A stretch of 64,000 bases of DNA from a virus: the IMG/VR virus record IMGVR_UViG_3300020122_000238, positions 62,001 through 126,000 of that record; one strand, given 5' to 3'. The notes beneath the pieces were generated by a model, which searched no databases, was not told the origin of the DNA, and was given only the letters and a program-made list of their open reading frames with translations. A program made the translations under genes and the position numbers. Positions 21,593 through 31,100 of this stretch are shown piece after piece. How positions within the stretch are numbered: the stretch's first letter is position 1; each line of letters opens with the position of its first letter.

Positions 21593-22444
21593 ATGTCTCT
21601 CATCACGTTCAACGCCCGCGTAGATCCGACGCTCCCCGTCATCGTTCCGGATGCTGTTTCGTTCGAGACAGGGGCAAGTCGTGAGCAAGCGGGCGACCCG
21701 AGCCTTTTCGTCTACGAGCATCATGGGGCAGGGTTCGGACAAGCGGACCCTGGCGCCTTGACGAGCTTCTTCGAGGATCTCATCCTTGGGAGGCCTTTCC
21801 CGCTTTTGTTCGCCACCCACAGAATCCGCGATCTCGACACCATCTTCGCGATGGCTCTTTTTTTCGATCGGACCCTGGCGATCCACCCGGCGATGCCTGG
21901 GGTGGTGGCGGCGGTGGACATCATACATCGGCGGGGCTTGTCGATGTTGGGGCACATCGAACCCGAGCGGGGGCGCTTCTTCCGGCTCCTCCGGTCGTTC
22001 TTTCCTGAAGAGGGGCTCTCGAAGCGCGAGCTGGGGGAGCGTCTCACAACGGTCGTGGGGTGGATCCGGGATCATCTTGACGGCGGTGGACCTGTGGTCG
22101 GGTCGTGGCCCAAGGTGAAGGTTCTCGACGTCGGGTCCAACGGGTTCGTGCTCGCGGAGACCCATGACCAGCTCCTTGGAGGGTGGGTCGAGCTGTACCG
22201 GATGGGGTACTTGCGGGGGCTTCTCGTCAGCGAGGAGGTCGACAGCCGGCGGAAGGTCTTGGTGTCCCGCAAGAGCGCCTACCTGGATTTCAACCTTTTC
22301 ACGGCCGCCAGCGTCTTCAACGACATGGAAAGAGCCATGGGGGAGCTTCCGGAGTGGCACACGGATGGGGTATGGCTCTGGGGGCCCGAACAGGGTACGC
22401 TGATCCTCGTCACGCACATGATCGAGCTTCTCCGGCGCGTCTGA
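21593..22444 (+). CDS. Hypothetical protein with His/Asp-rich N-terminal motifs
   Basis: A 283-residue protein. It contains YEHHGAGFG (~42) and THRIRDLDTIFAMALFFD (~76), where the His and Asp residues could form a metal site, somewhat reminiscent of DHH-type phosphoesterases, but the order of motifs does not clearly fit and I do not assign that family. The C-terminal half is alpha/beta (VKVLDVGSNGFVLAE, GTLILVTHMIELLRRV). It is more GC-rich than the neighbouring small genes. TGTAGG lies just upstream, and its stop is followed at once by the next TTGATC promoter. Confidence 0.6.
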   Translation: MSLITFNARVDPTLPVIVPDAVSFETGASREQAGDPSLFVYEHHGAGFGQADPGALTSFFEDLILGRPFPLLFATHRIRDLDTIFAMALFFDRTLAIHPAMPGVVAAVDIIHRRGLSMLGHIEPERGRFFRLLRSFFPEEGLSKRELGERLTTVVGWIRDHLDGGGPVVGSWPKVKVLDVGSNGFVLAETHDQLLGGWVELYRMGYLRGLLVSEEVDSRRKVLVSRKSAYLDFNLFTAASVFNDMERAMGELPEWHTDGVWLWGPEQGTLILVTHMIELLRRV

Positions 22445-22445
22445 G

Positions 22446-22473
22446 TTGATCGGCCTCGCCAGGGCCCTGTAGA
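22446..22473 (+). promoter_or_regulatory. Promoter TTGATC-N16-TGTAGA
   Basis: TTGATC (22446-22451) and TGTAGA (22468-22473) are 16 bp apart. The ATG at 22480 follows after 6 nt with no ribosome site, as at 21251. Confidence 0.5.
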
Positions 22474-22479
22474 ACAACC

Positions 22480-22752
22480 ATGCCGATCTACGACATTTTG
22501 GGAAACGACGAATCCTGCAACGAGATGGGGGACGTGCATACTACGGATTACTCCAAGTATTACGCGCCCTTCCCCAAGGACCCGTCCGCCCCGTCGGACC
22601 GATTTTACGACAAGCCATCGATCGAGGAGACTATTCCCGACGATCCGGATCGTCAGCTTCAGATCGTCGAGCTGGAGATCGAGCGGGCTCCTCTGGAAGA
22701 CCACAGCGTGTTCCAACGCATTCTGGAGCAGCTCGGCGATTTCCCCTACTGA
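22480..22752 (+). CDS. Small acidic hypothetical protein
   Basis: A 90-residue acidic protein with a disordered-looking N-terminal half (Asp/Pro/Tyr-rich) and a C-terminal helix (LQIVELEIERAPLEDHSVFQ). It starts immediately after a TTGATC/TGTAGA promoter and lacks a ribosome site. Its stop is followed by another GAGGTTGATC. No family recognised; the small acidic character is compatible with an inhibitor or DNA mimic, but this is speculation. Confidence 0.55.
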   Translation: MPIYDILGNDESCNEMGDVHTTDYSKYYAPFPKDPSAPSDRFYDKPSIEETIPDDPDRQLQIVELEIERAPLEDHSVFQRILEQLGDFPY

Positions 22753-22775
22753 GGTTGATCACCAAGAGGCCCTCC

Positions 22776-22952
22776 ATGTTGAACTTCCCGCTCCGGTTGT
22801 CCGAAACGAAAATCATGGGTTCGTGGCTTCAGAGCCTCGATGAAGACCGAGACGAAGAGCCAGTCACCCGCCGCGAACCCTGTGTTCCACGCGACCCCGC
22901 CATTAATCGCGAGGCGCGGTACATGAAGCCCGAGACGCAGCTTCCCTTCTGA
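22776..22952 (+). CDS. Small hypothetical protein (58 aa)
   Basis: A 58-residue protein from ATG 22776, chosen because AAGAGG lies 6 nt upstream; an upstream TTG in frame is part of a TTGATC motif. It reads MLNFPLRLSETKIMGSWLQS followed by a charged tail. The preceding TTGATC (22755-22760) has no clear TGTAG partner, so this gene may depend on read-through. Function unknown. Confidence 0.45.
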   Translation: MLNFPLRLSETKIMGSWLQSLDEDRDEEPVTRREPCVPRDPAINREARYMKPETQLPF

Positions 22953-22957
22953 GCCCA

Positions 22958-23281
22958 ATGACCTGGAGACTTTGGCTTGACGACCAGCTCGCGGATCCCG
23001 ACCCGGACCTTCGGGCTCGGTGGACTCCCGAGGGGTTCCTTGGGGCGACTTCCTCGGAGGAAGCATGTCTCATGGTCGAGGCTCATGGGCCTCCGATGTT
23101 CATGGATCTCGACCATGATCTTGGGGGTGATGACACCGCGATGCGATTCTTGAACTGGCTCTTCTACGAGTACGGATGCGTCAATCCGCCAGAGTTCGAG
23201 ATCCATTCCGAGAACTGTGTCGGACGAGAAAACATCAGGGTTTTCATGTCTTCTTGGGGGCGGTCTTTGCTTTTGGTGTAA
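22958..23281 (+). CDS. Cyclic-phosphate-processing receiver (cREC-like) protein
   Basis: A 107-residue protein matching the receiver-like cREC family: RLWLDDQ at the N-terminus, SSEEACLMVEAHGPPMFMDL, the signature DLDHDLGGDDTAMRFLNWL (~50-68), and a C-terminal EIHSENCVGRENI. This family is predicted from comparative genomics to act on cyclic phosphates in RNA repair or nucleotide signalling; as far as I know the activity is a prediction. The conserved Asp, His and HSxN residues are all present, so it looks intact. Its location in the accessory block with permuted tRNA genes is suggestive of RNA end healing, but that link is inference. Confidence 0.7.
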   Translation: MTWRLWLDDQLADPDPDLRARWTPEGFLGATSSEEACLMVEAHGPPMFMDLDHDLGGDDTAMRFLNWLFYEYGCVNPPEFEIHSENCVGRENIRVFMSSWGRSLLLV

Positions 23282-23290
23282 AGGTTGATC

Positions 23291-23581
23291 ATGGATCCCT
23301 ACCGAGAACCACAAAAAGATATAGATACGTCCCGAAAGTACAGAATGCAGCTCATTGCTGTACGTATTTTTCAGGTGGTTGCTATCTCCCTCGGCGTGTA
23401 CGTGGGTTGGTCTTACAAGCCGTTCCGCCCTTATTATCTGGCTCCTACCTGCATCGAAATGGGACGAATCACGAAGTGGCATGACTCCTATTTCGAATGT
23501 CCGCACCCCAACCAAATTTTGTCCTTTGAGCAGCAGAACACGAATCCAGCTACTTGGCTGGTCATGTGCAAATGCAGGTAG
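23291..23581 (+). CDS. Small single-pass membrane protein
   Basis: A 96-residue protein from ATG 23291 (an upstream in-frame TTG is part of TTGATC). One hydrophobic helix (LIAVRIFQVVAISLGVYVGW, ~20-39) follows a short charged N-terminus, so the C-terminal ~55 residues probably lie outside the cytoplasm. This part has three Cys (TCIEM, ECPH, MCKCR). Lower GC than the structural genes. Possibly a host-envelope-directed accessory protein; no family recognised. Confidence 0.55.
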   Translation: MDPYREPQKDIDTSRKYRMQLIAVRIFQVVAISLGVYVGWSYKPFRPYYLAPTCIEMGRITKWHDSYFECPHPNQILSFEQQNTNPATWLVMCKCR

Positions 23582-23615
23582 AGCCCTGAGATTCCTTTCG
23601 TACCCTGGCTAGTAT

Positions 23616-24476
23616 GTGCCGGTACGACGACAGCTCACGACGGTGACGATTGGGACCGATGGTCCCACGAACTACGTCCAAATCCCTGATGGGTCCCGAT
23701 ACAACCTCGGGACCCTTTCTGTTTTGAAATTCGTTGCAGCTCTTGTCTCGGGCCGTGGGCTCGCAAGGCAGGCGCTCGATCGATTCAATGCAGAGGGGCA
23801 GGCGATGATCCCCATCGACCTGGACGCTATGGAGGCGCTCTTTGTACCTCGACGAGCGAGGTGGGCCGCTAGTCCTCTTATCTCGGCACACGATCATCAT
23901 CCCATGCCGGGAAAGGACGCGAGCAGCCCCATGGCGGACGACACTCTCAACCCCAATACCCTTCCGCAGCACTTGGACCAGATCGAGCACCAAGTGGCTG
24001 CGATCACCCATCTGGCGGCGGCCGGCAAGGTCCCCGCTGAGGCTCTCAAAGGCCTTCGGGCGATGGTTGCGGCCATCAGCCTCCCCAACTTCGGCGACCA
24101 GTCGAGCAACTCGGCCTTCAACTCCATGGGGGCACCCCGGGTCGACACGGTCAATCCGGAGGCTCCTCAGAAGCTCCCGACGGACCTCACGCACCCCAAG
24201 GTCGCTTCTCACGAAACCCTCGTGGAGAACTCCAAGCTGGCTGGGGAGATCCTTCAGACGGTCATGGTGACGGAGGATCGCATCGATCGTCTGGTGGCGG
24301 CTGGACGCAAGTTCAATGCAGCCAAGGCCAAGGGGGATCTCCTCACGGTCACCTCGAAGATCAGCTCTCTTCTTCAGGAAGTGGATCTGGCTCACACCTG
24401 GGTGAAGAACGATCTTCACGCGCTCTCGAAGCAGGCGTCTCGCATTCACGATCTCTTCGCAACCGCCAAGATCTGA
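23616..24476 (+). CDS. Hypothetical protein
   Basis: A 286-residue protein starting with GTG. The first ~80 residues form a beta-rich domain (LTTVTIGTDGPTNYVQIPDGSRYN) and helix (TLSVLKFVAALVSGRGLARQAL). A linker with HDHHP (~93) leads to a mostly helical, Ala-rich C-terminal region (ASHETLVENSKLAGEILQT, SKISSLLQEVDLAHTWVKND) that may form a coiled bundle. TAGTAT just upstream could be a -10 element. It is the last gene before the HNH nuclease and tail tube. Function unknown. Confidence 0.65.
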   Translation: MPVRRQLTTVTIGTDGPTNYVQIPDGSRYNLGTLSVLKFVAALVSGRGLARQALDRFNAEGQAMIPIDLDAMEALFVPRRARWAASPLISAHDHHPMPGKDASSPMADDTLNPNTLPQHLDQIEHQVAAITHLAAAGKVPAEALKGLRAMVAAISLPNFGDQSSNSAFNSMGAPRVDTVNPEAPQKLPTDLTHPKVASHETLVENSKLAGEILQTVMVTEDRIDRLVAAGRKFNAAKAKGDLLTVTSKISSLLQEVDLAHTWVKNDLHALSKQASRIHDLFATAKI

Positions 24477-24479
24477 AAC

Positions 24480-25148
24480 ATGCTCGAAGCAGTTCGTACA
24501 TGCATCGGTTGTGGGGGTGATCTGCCAAGCGGGTCATCTCCCAAGCGTTTGCGTTGTGAACGCTGCAAAAAGGCTGTGATCGTTCAGCGTACGGCAGCTT
24601 GGCGTGATCGTAACCCAGAGAAGCTCTATCTACAACGAGAACGGCAGCTTCCCCAAGCTAGGGTTCGTGCGCTAGCGCGATACAAGCGAGAGCCCGAAAA
24701 AGTTCTCGCTTCCAACAAGAAATGGGCAGAGGCACATCCTGAAAAGATGCGTTTTTACCATGCACGTTGGTTGGAGCAGCCCGAGAACCAGGCCAAAGCC
24801 AAAGGCTGGGTCAAGGCTTGGATGAAGGCGCACCCTGAAAAGATGCGTGCGTATTACCAGCGTTGGTACGTTGAAAATCAGGATCTCCTTCGGACTTCAA
24901 GTCTTCGTCGAAGAAGCATCTATGCAAGCTCTCCCTTTCAATATGAGGAATGGCTTGAGATTCTATATGTATTCGATCAGAAGTGCGGTTACTGCCTTGT
25001 CGAGTGTGATTCTCTGACGATGGATCACATGACCCCCATTTCTCGCGGGGGTCCTCACACGGCAGAGAACATCATTCCTTCATGTAGGTCGTGTAATTCC
25101 CAGAAAAGGGACCGAACGATTTTCTACATGCTCAACACCCAAAGGTGA
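24480..25148 (+). CDS. HNH endonuclease (free-standing homing type)
   Basis: A 222-residue protein with an N-terminal zinc ribbon (CIGCGGDL ... CERCKK), a basic helical middle with repeated PEK motifs (NPEKLY, HPEKMRFY, HPEKMRAYY) likely to grip DNA, and a C-terminal HNH domain: CGYCLVE, MDHMTPISRGGPHTAEN, CRSCNSQK (~165-210). All metal-binding Cys and the catalytic His are present. Such genes move by cutting alleles that lack them. It is inserted between an unknown gene and the tail tube with almost no spacing, and is less GC-rich than both neighbours, indicating recent arrival. Confidence 0.88.
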   Translation: MLEAVRTCIGCGGDLPSGSSPKRLRCERCKKAVIVQRTAAWRDRNPEKLYLQRERQLPQARVRALARYKREPEKVLASNKKWAEAHPEKMRFYHARWLEQPENQAKAKGWVKAWMKAHPEKMRAYYQRWYVENQDLLRTSSLRRRSIYASSPFQYEEWLEILYVFDQKCGYCLVECDSLTMDHMTPISRGGPHTAENIIPSCRSCNSQKRDRTIFYMLNTQR

Positions 25149-25151
25149 GTC

Positions 25152-25862
25152 ATGCCCGTCCCGAATACATCGTACATCTACCGCACGGGTACGGCTCCGA
25201 ATACCAGGGCTGTTTCTTCGCAGAAGAACAAGATCTTTGGATACTCCATTGGTGCGTCTCAGGGGTTCACCCAGATCGGAGCCGTCTCGGAGTTCGGCTT
25301 TGATGAGTCGCGGACCATCGAGCCCGTACGTGGAGTCGGCTTTGGTGACATGGTCGCTGAGCTGGTTCCTTCCGTGACGGAGCCGATGACCCTCACCATC
25401 AACCGCACGCTCCTGTACATTCAGAACGTCTTTCAGGCGGTTGGGTACAAGAGCGGGATCGACGGGATGGTTCGGAGCCTACGGCACCACCGTTGGCCGT
25501 TCGACATCAAGCAAGAGATCGTCTTCAGCGAGATCGCGAACCTCGACGGCGTGAACACCCCTCAGCCGGCGGACGTGAACGTGGGCCCGGCTGTCTCGGG
25601 GATCGTCCCGGGAGCCATTCAGGCGCTCTTCACGTACTATGAGGGGTGCTGGTTCAACAGCTACAGCGCTTCGTTTACCTCGGACGCGGCTCTCGTGGCT
25701 GAGAACTCATCGGTGACGGTGACGGACATCCTCGACGGGATCAGCCAGTACGGCGAATTTATCGATACGGGTCTGGCCCCCATCTCCGAGAACGGCGCAG
25801 CCGGCAAGGGTTTCTCGCTCCGCTTCGCGGGTGGGAGCCAGGCTCCCCAGGTCACCCTCTGA
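25152..25862 (+). CDS. Tail tube protein (putative)
   Basis: A 236-residue protein with the size and beta-rich character of myovirus tail tube subunits. Distinct segments are FGYSIGASQGFTQIGAVSEFGF, RGVGFGDMVAELVPS, EPMTLTINRTLLYIQNVFQA and RHHRWPFDIKQEIVFSE. It lies upstream of the tail chaperone candidates and tape measure and is followed by a strong terminator, as expected for a very abundant protein expressed on its own. The position relative to the sheath is interrupted by 16 kb of accessory genes. The call rests on context and general character. Confidence 0.65.
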   Translation: MPVPNTSYIYRTGTAPNTRAVSSQKNKIFGYSIGASQGFTQIGAVSEFGFDESRTIEPVRGVGFGDMVAELVPSVTEPMTLTINRTLLYIQNVFQAVGYKSGIDGMVRSLRHHRWPFDIKQEIVFSEIANLDGVNTPQPADVNVGPAVSGIVPGAIQALFTYYEGCWFNSYSASFTSDAALVAENSSVTVTDILDGISQYGEFIDTGLAPISENGAAGKGFSLRFAGGSQAPQVTL

Positions 25863-25887
25863 TCGATTCGTAGCTCTCGGCGTCAAC

Positions 25888-25922
25888 GTGAAGGTAAGCT
25901 TCAAAGAGAGGCTTACCTTCAC
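25888..25922 (+). terminator. Rho-independent terminator candidate
   Basis: A 12-bp perfect stem (GTGAAGGTAAGC, 25888-25899, with 25911-25922) and an 11-nt loop are followed by CCTTATTT. It lies 26 bp after the tail tube stop and would reduce read-through into the chaperone and tape-measure genes. Confidence 0.75.
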
Positions 25923-25945
25923 CCTTATTTAGACCGGATGGGATT

Positions 25946-26944
25946 ATGGGAAGCAGCATCTCCGCCAAGAAGCTCACTTTGGCCCTTGAAAAGGCCAAGA
26001 ACATCAGCATCGTCGAGGAGGAGGTGGCCATTGGGGGATCCCTCATCGTGGTCCGGAGCCTTCGGCCCAGTGAGTACGAGGACATCAACAAGTCTCTCGC
26101 GGGGATCACGGACGAGGTCGAGTACCTCAACACCTGGCAACGTGGTCAAGTGTCCCGGGCCATCGTCGAGGTCAACGGGGTCAGTCTGCGTGGTGTCCAA
26201 TTCATCGAGGATGAAGAGACAGATGCCAAGGGCAATGTCCAGACGGTCAAGCTGGAGCTGCACAGCTATCTCCTGAAGAACCTCATCTCGACGTGGGGGA
26301 AGGAAGCGGTATATACCGTCTGGCGCAAGGTGGGGGATGCCATCTCGCGGGCGGAGACCGAGACCAACGCCTCTGTCAGGTTCCTCATCCCCGAAGAGAC
26401 CCCCGAAGAGCGCTTCCGGCGTATTCTCGGGGATCTGAAGGAGATTGAGGACGAAGTCCCCAACGCTCTTGTCGATTCGATCCTCGCCGATGTGGGGCTC
26501 ATGCGAAAGTCGACCGCCGAAGAGATCAAGCTCGCCATGGAGCGGGAAGGCGAGCTTGCTTTCGCGGAGATCGAGCGCCAAAGGAAGCTTGCGGAGGCCA
26601 CCGAGGTTGCAGCGCGACCGGAGCCTGCTCCGCCCGTCGCCCCGGTGAGGCGAGTGCCTCTCAACCAGGTGGCGGTGGTTGTTCCTCCCCCGCCTGTGGC
26701 CCAACGGACGGAGACGGTGCCTGCATCCCGAGTCCCCACCAAGGCGGAGAAGTACGCCGCCTTGGAGGCCGATGCGGACCAGATCGGGGCTTTGGGGCAA
26801 GGTCCCCTTGGCGTCGAGATGCCTACCGAGGTCGCGATCCTGGAGGGCCGGCAACAGGGAATCAACCCGAGCAAGGCTGGAGAGATCCTGGAGCGCCCCC
26901 CAACCGTGGGGTTGAACCCGAAGTTTCGCCCCCCGCCGAGGTAG
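25946..26944 (+). CDS. Putative tail assembly chaperone
   Basis: A 332-residue protein between tail tube and tape measure, the usual place for tail chaperones. The N-terminal ~200 residues are folded (SLIVVRSLRPSEYEDINKSL, a helical core and EETPEERFRRILGDL). The C-terminal part is Pro/Val-rich and probably disordered (APPVAPVRR, VVVPPPPVAQR). Chaperones of this kind coat the tape measure during tail assembly. No slippery frameshift site was evident; the next gene begins 4 bp after this stop, so the two products are probably made separately. Confidence 0.55.
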   Translation: MGSSISAKKLTLALEKAKNISIVEEEVAIGGSLIVVRSLRPSEYEDINKSLAGITDEVEYLNTWQRGQVSRAIVEVNGVSLRGVQFIEDEETDAKGNVQTVKLELHSYLLKNLISTWGKEAVYTVWRKVGDAISRAETETNASVRFLIPEETPEERFRRILGDLKEIEDEVPNALVDSILADVGLMRKSTAEEIKLAMEREGELAFAEIERQRKLAEATEVAARPEPAPPVAPVRRVPLNQVAVVVPPPPVAQRTETVPASRVPTKAEKYAALEADADQIGALGQGPLGVEMPTEVAILEGRQQGINPSKAGEILERPPTVGLNPKFRPPPR

Positions 26945-26947
26945 CAC

Positions 26948-28192
26948 ATGGAGGGCCGTGACTACGGGCAAGAACAGGCACGCCTCCAGAAGCAACAAGA
27001 AGGGGTCCGCGACGACATCCCTATTCCCAAGGACCCCGAAGTCAATCCGGAGGTTTACAGGGATGTCGAGCCGTTGATCTTCCGCGGGTTCCTGACCGTC
27101 AGTGCGGAGATCAACGAGACCCACATCGTCTTCAAAAGTCTGAACCATCATGAGTTCGGGCTCGTGAGGATGATGGGCAATATCCGTGAAGGGGTATCCC
27201 CGCCTCAGAAGTTCTGGGACCTCTTCTTGGCGTACGGCGTCTTCATGGTCGACGGGCAGAACGTCTTGCCTGAAAGGGAGCGCTGGATCTCCGATATCGC
27301 CAAGCTGTTCGGTGCTCTGCCTCTCAAGACCAAGAACAATATCATCCGCCACCTCTCCGAGCTGAATCGGCGAAGTGCGAACGCGGTGATCCTCACCGAA
27401 GCCTACGCCTCCGAGAACTACTCCAGGTTCCGGTGGGCGCAGCTTCGCTCTATCGACCCCACGTTCCCCGCTTCAACTGGAGTGCCGGGGACCGAACGCA
27501 TTGGGTTGAACTGGGCCCAGCTCTTGTGGCGAGCCCTCAACTACTACGAGGACCTGCATACGCAAATCGAGCGTGACTGGGAGAACGCCAAGTTCATCGG
27601 CTCCTGTTCAGCCGGCAAGGGGATCCAGAAAGTCTATGCTCAGGATGAGCGGAGACGGAAGACCGAGCGGGAGACATCTGCGGCTAGGAAGGATCGCTTG
27701 CTCAAGCACGTCATCCTTGGGGAGGCCTTGGACGAGAAAGGGTCTGGAGCCAAGGGCGTGATGAATGTGGCTCGCAGTGTCGAGGAGCTGGCGACGCAGC
27801 TCAAGAACGACCTCGGGGGCGAGAAGGACTGGCACGATCAGGTGGTGGCAGCCTTCGAGGAACGTACACGCGCAGAGGCGAAGAAGCGGAAGGACGACAT
27901 CGAGGCTCTTGTGGCCACGAACGAGGCCGAGTTCAGCGGCCGTGGTGTTCAGGGGAGCACGGACTTTGCAGGCCTCTCCCCTGAGGATGTTCGTCAGCGG
28001 ATTCTACGGAATCACCAGATCGAAGCTCAGAGTGCTGCATCGAGGATCCTTCATCCGGAATTGTATGATGAGAAGTATGTCGCCCACGCTCAGAAGTGGG
28101 GCATGCCTGGGGAGGAGACGTCCGATCAGGATCCGTCAACTGCTCTACCTCTACCGAAGATGCGTGACGGCAAGCCGTTCAGGAGTGGCTGA
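26948..28192 (+). CDS. Putative second tail assembly chaperone
   Basis: A 414-residue, mostly helical protein directly upstream of the tape measure, whose ATG overlaps its stop by one base. It begins with a polar stretch (GQEQARLQKQQEGVRDD). A conserved-looking core follows (VFKSLNHHEFGLVRMMGN, WDLFLAYGVFMVDGQN), then a charged C-terminal half (RRRKTERETSAARKDRLL). The paired arrangement with the previous gene suggests both act on the tape measure, as in other myoviruses. Assignment is by context. Confidence 0.5.
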   Translation: MEGRDYGQEQARLQKQQEGVRDDIPIPKDPEVNPEVYRDVEPLIFRGFLTVSAEINETHIVFKSLNHHEFGLVRMMGNIREGVSPPQKFWDLFLAYGVFMVDGQNVLPERERWISDIAKLFGALPLKTKNNIIRHLSELNRRSANAVILTEAYASENYSRFRWAQLRSIDPTFPASTGVPGTERIGLNWAQLLWRALNYYEDLHTQIERDWENAKFIGSCSAGKGIQKVYAQDERRRKTERETSAARKDRLLKHVILGEALDEKGSGAKGVMNVARSVEELATQLKNDLGGEKDWHDQVVAAFEERTRAEAKKRKDDIEALVATNEAEFSGRGVQGSTDFAGLSPEDVRQRILRNHQIEAQSAASRILHPELYDEKYVAHAQKWGMPGEETSDQDPSTALPLPKMRDGKPFRSG

Positions 28193-31100
28193 TGGCAACG
28201 AGCTTGGAAGTTCTTGGGCTTCGAGTAGACCTCGATACCAAAGACGCAAAACGCGACATGGACCGCCTGGAGAAGGCGATCTCGGCGCGAACTACCGACC
28301 TCGACAAGGGCGCGAAGAAGCTCAATAAGGGCATCGAGAAATTCGCACACCAGTACGTCACTGTTCGACGTACTGCCATCCCGATGCTCAAGGACGTCAC
28401 GAAATCCTACAACAAGCTGGAGCGTTCGATCGCGGACATCAACCACGAGCTTGAGCGGAGCCGAGGGAAGTTGGCCGCATCCTCGGGGGAAAGCCGCAAG
28501 AACGTCGAGAAGGAAATCAAGGACTGGGAGAAGCTGCGCGATGCTCGGGAGAAGGCTCTCGACACCATGACCCGGGTCAAAGAGGACCTGGAGACGCGAA
28601 TCGTTTTTGACAAGGATGAATTCGTCGATGCGATGAAGGAAGCTGGTCAAGAGCTGTACGAGCCCATCGACAAGCTCATCTCGAAGGACCTGCCCGGGGC
28701 TTTCGAGTCTGGCGGGAAGCTCTTGGGGAAGGGTGTCGAGGGCGTCTTCAAGGGCGGGTCCTGGCTTGCCAAGGTGGGTGGCAAGTTCGGCGAGCGTGCA
28801 GGCGCATCCATGATGTCCAAGGGCAAGATGTCCATGGCTCGTGGCGGCATCATGGGCAAGCTCGGGGGTGCGGCCCAAGTGGCGGGCGGCGGGGCCATGC
28901 AAGGGGTCGGAAAGCTGGCCAGCGGCCTCGCTCCACTCCTCGATATCATCTCGAAGATCGGCCCCATGATTGGGATGGTGAGCGGCCTTATGGTCGGGCT
29001 CGTCAAGCTTTTCATTGACGCTGAAGCAGCGGCGAAAGACTTCAACAAAGAAATCCTAGCCACGTCGGGATCGGCCTCGTTCCTTCACTCGAACTTTGAC
29101 AACGTCAATGCTGGAGCGGAGGATCTTGGGGACACCCTCAAGAAGATTCGCGACCAGGCGTCGAGTCTCGACAACATGTCGTGGGGTATCAACAAGGATA
29201 CCCACAAGGCTGTTCTCAGTTCTCTCACAGCCGAGGGTGTTTCTTTACGTCGCCTCAACGATGACTTCGAGGCGACGTCGAAGTCATCGAAAGAAGCAGC
29301 CGGATACGCGAAGAGCTTTGGCTCGACGGTCCAGATGGCTGTGGCCTACTCGCGGAACCTCGGCGTGAGCCTCTCTGACATTGGCAATCTCCAAGCAGAG
29401 ATGATGACGGACATGGGGATGGGGCTCAAGAGCGTCGAGTTGAACTTCACGCAGATGAGCCGAGCAGCGGAGGACGGGGGGATCGCGAGCAACAAGTTCT
29501 TCGGAATCATCCGAGGTGTCTCCGCGGATCTGGCTCTCTACAACACTCGGATGGAAGACGCTGTCAAGATCCTTGGCCTCTTGGGCAAGGTGATGAGCCC
29601 AAGGAACGCCCAGAAGTTCATGCAGACGGCGACGCAGGCCCTCAAGGGGATGGGTCGTGTCGAGCGTCTCAAGACGAACCTCCTCGGTGGCGGCAAGATG
29701 GGCGGCATGGTCGAGAAGGACCTTGACCGCAAGTCCAAGGACGTCAGTGGGAAGATCGCGGAAGCCGGCGGAAAGGCCGGGTATTCCCGCGAGGACCTCA
29801 TGACGAAGCCCATAAAGGAACTCATGCAGGGGGTCTCCAAGGAAGCACAAGGGACTCTCCATGAGGCCATCTCCGAGATGCGTATGGACGCCAAAGCCAA
29901 CAAGAAGGGGGTTTTCGGATCCTCCGTGGCGGGACGCAACCTTGGGCCTGGCGCAGCCCTTCAGTCGATGAAGTCTGCGCTCAACATTGGAGGCTCGGGG
30001 AAGCTCCGGGACCGGCGTGGGGACCTCGGAACCGAGATGCTCGCTGATGCAAACGGGATCAGCGAGGACCAGCTCGCCCAGATGGCCAAGTTCGAAGAGG
30101 CCATCGATGAGCAGCGGGATGAGCTGAAGGCGGACCTCAAGGCTGGCGGGGACAAGCAGGCCGCTGCCATGAAGCGCCTCGACAAGGCTGGGGTGGCAGC
30201 GTCCGATATCGACACGGCGGGCTATGACGACATCTTGGCGACTCTGGACCAGTCGGAGCAGGACGCCCTCAAGGACGGTGCGAAGCAGATCGATTACGCC
30301 AAGGAAACCGGCAAATTCCAGAGCAGCTTGATTGACAAGATGGGAAACATTGCTGAGTTTCTCATGAATCAGATTTACACGGTTTTGACTGGGATTTGGG
30401 ATGTCTTGGTAGACTCCGTCTTTGGAAGCGATGCCAAGAGGAAGGAACGCGACCTCGCGAAAAACGTCAAGGATTCAAAGGACAGTGATATGTCCAATGC
30501 TCTTGGCGCCGCTGGCGGAGACGCCTACAAATTCCGTGGTTCGCTGATGCAGTCCGAGGGGATGAAGAAGCTCCTCTCTGCAATGAGTGGCGGAACTCAG
30601 GCAGGGCAAGCAGCCAAGACCACACTGATCAATGCCGCGAGTCAGGAAGAGCTTGCAGCCGCTCTGAAGGATGCTGGCATCAGCATGGACAAGATGGGGG
30701 ATGCGTATCAGGACGCCCTCTATGGTGGTGCTGAGAAGCGGTCTGCTCTTCTTGAGAGAACAAAGGGAATGTCCGGGGGAGGCCGTGACCTGGAGTACAA
30801 GAAGGCACGGGAGGCTGCGGGCACCACAGGGTGGCGTTCAGGGGCGGACAACGATCTTGGCGATCCTGAAATGAAAGCAGCTCTTGGCCAACTCTCTCAG
30901 GAGGATCTGACCAATGTCTTGGGCAAGCTCGGGTGGGAGCTTGATCCTGCCAAGCTCGCCAAGTTGTTTCCCGAGTTGAAAACGCAGGCTGGGGTTGGGT
31001 TGTCCGATAAGGGCTCATCTTCGTCCGCAGAAACCACCGCGGAAACGCCTTCTTCCGCGGTCATTGGGCCTCCTGTTGTTCCGGGAGCCCCGGGTGTTGT

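Noticed and set aside
20795-22477. 560-codon minus-strand frame across the small-gene array
   Set aside because: It runs antisense to several small + genes that have promoters and ribosome sites, and its composition is low-complexity Arg/Pro/Glu.
26940-26960. Programmed frameshift between the two tail chaperone candidates
   Set aside because: The first gene has its own stop and the second its own ATG 4 bp later; no slippery heptamer was evident near the junction.
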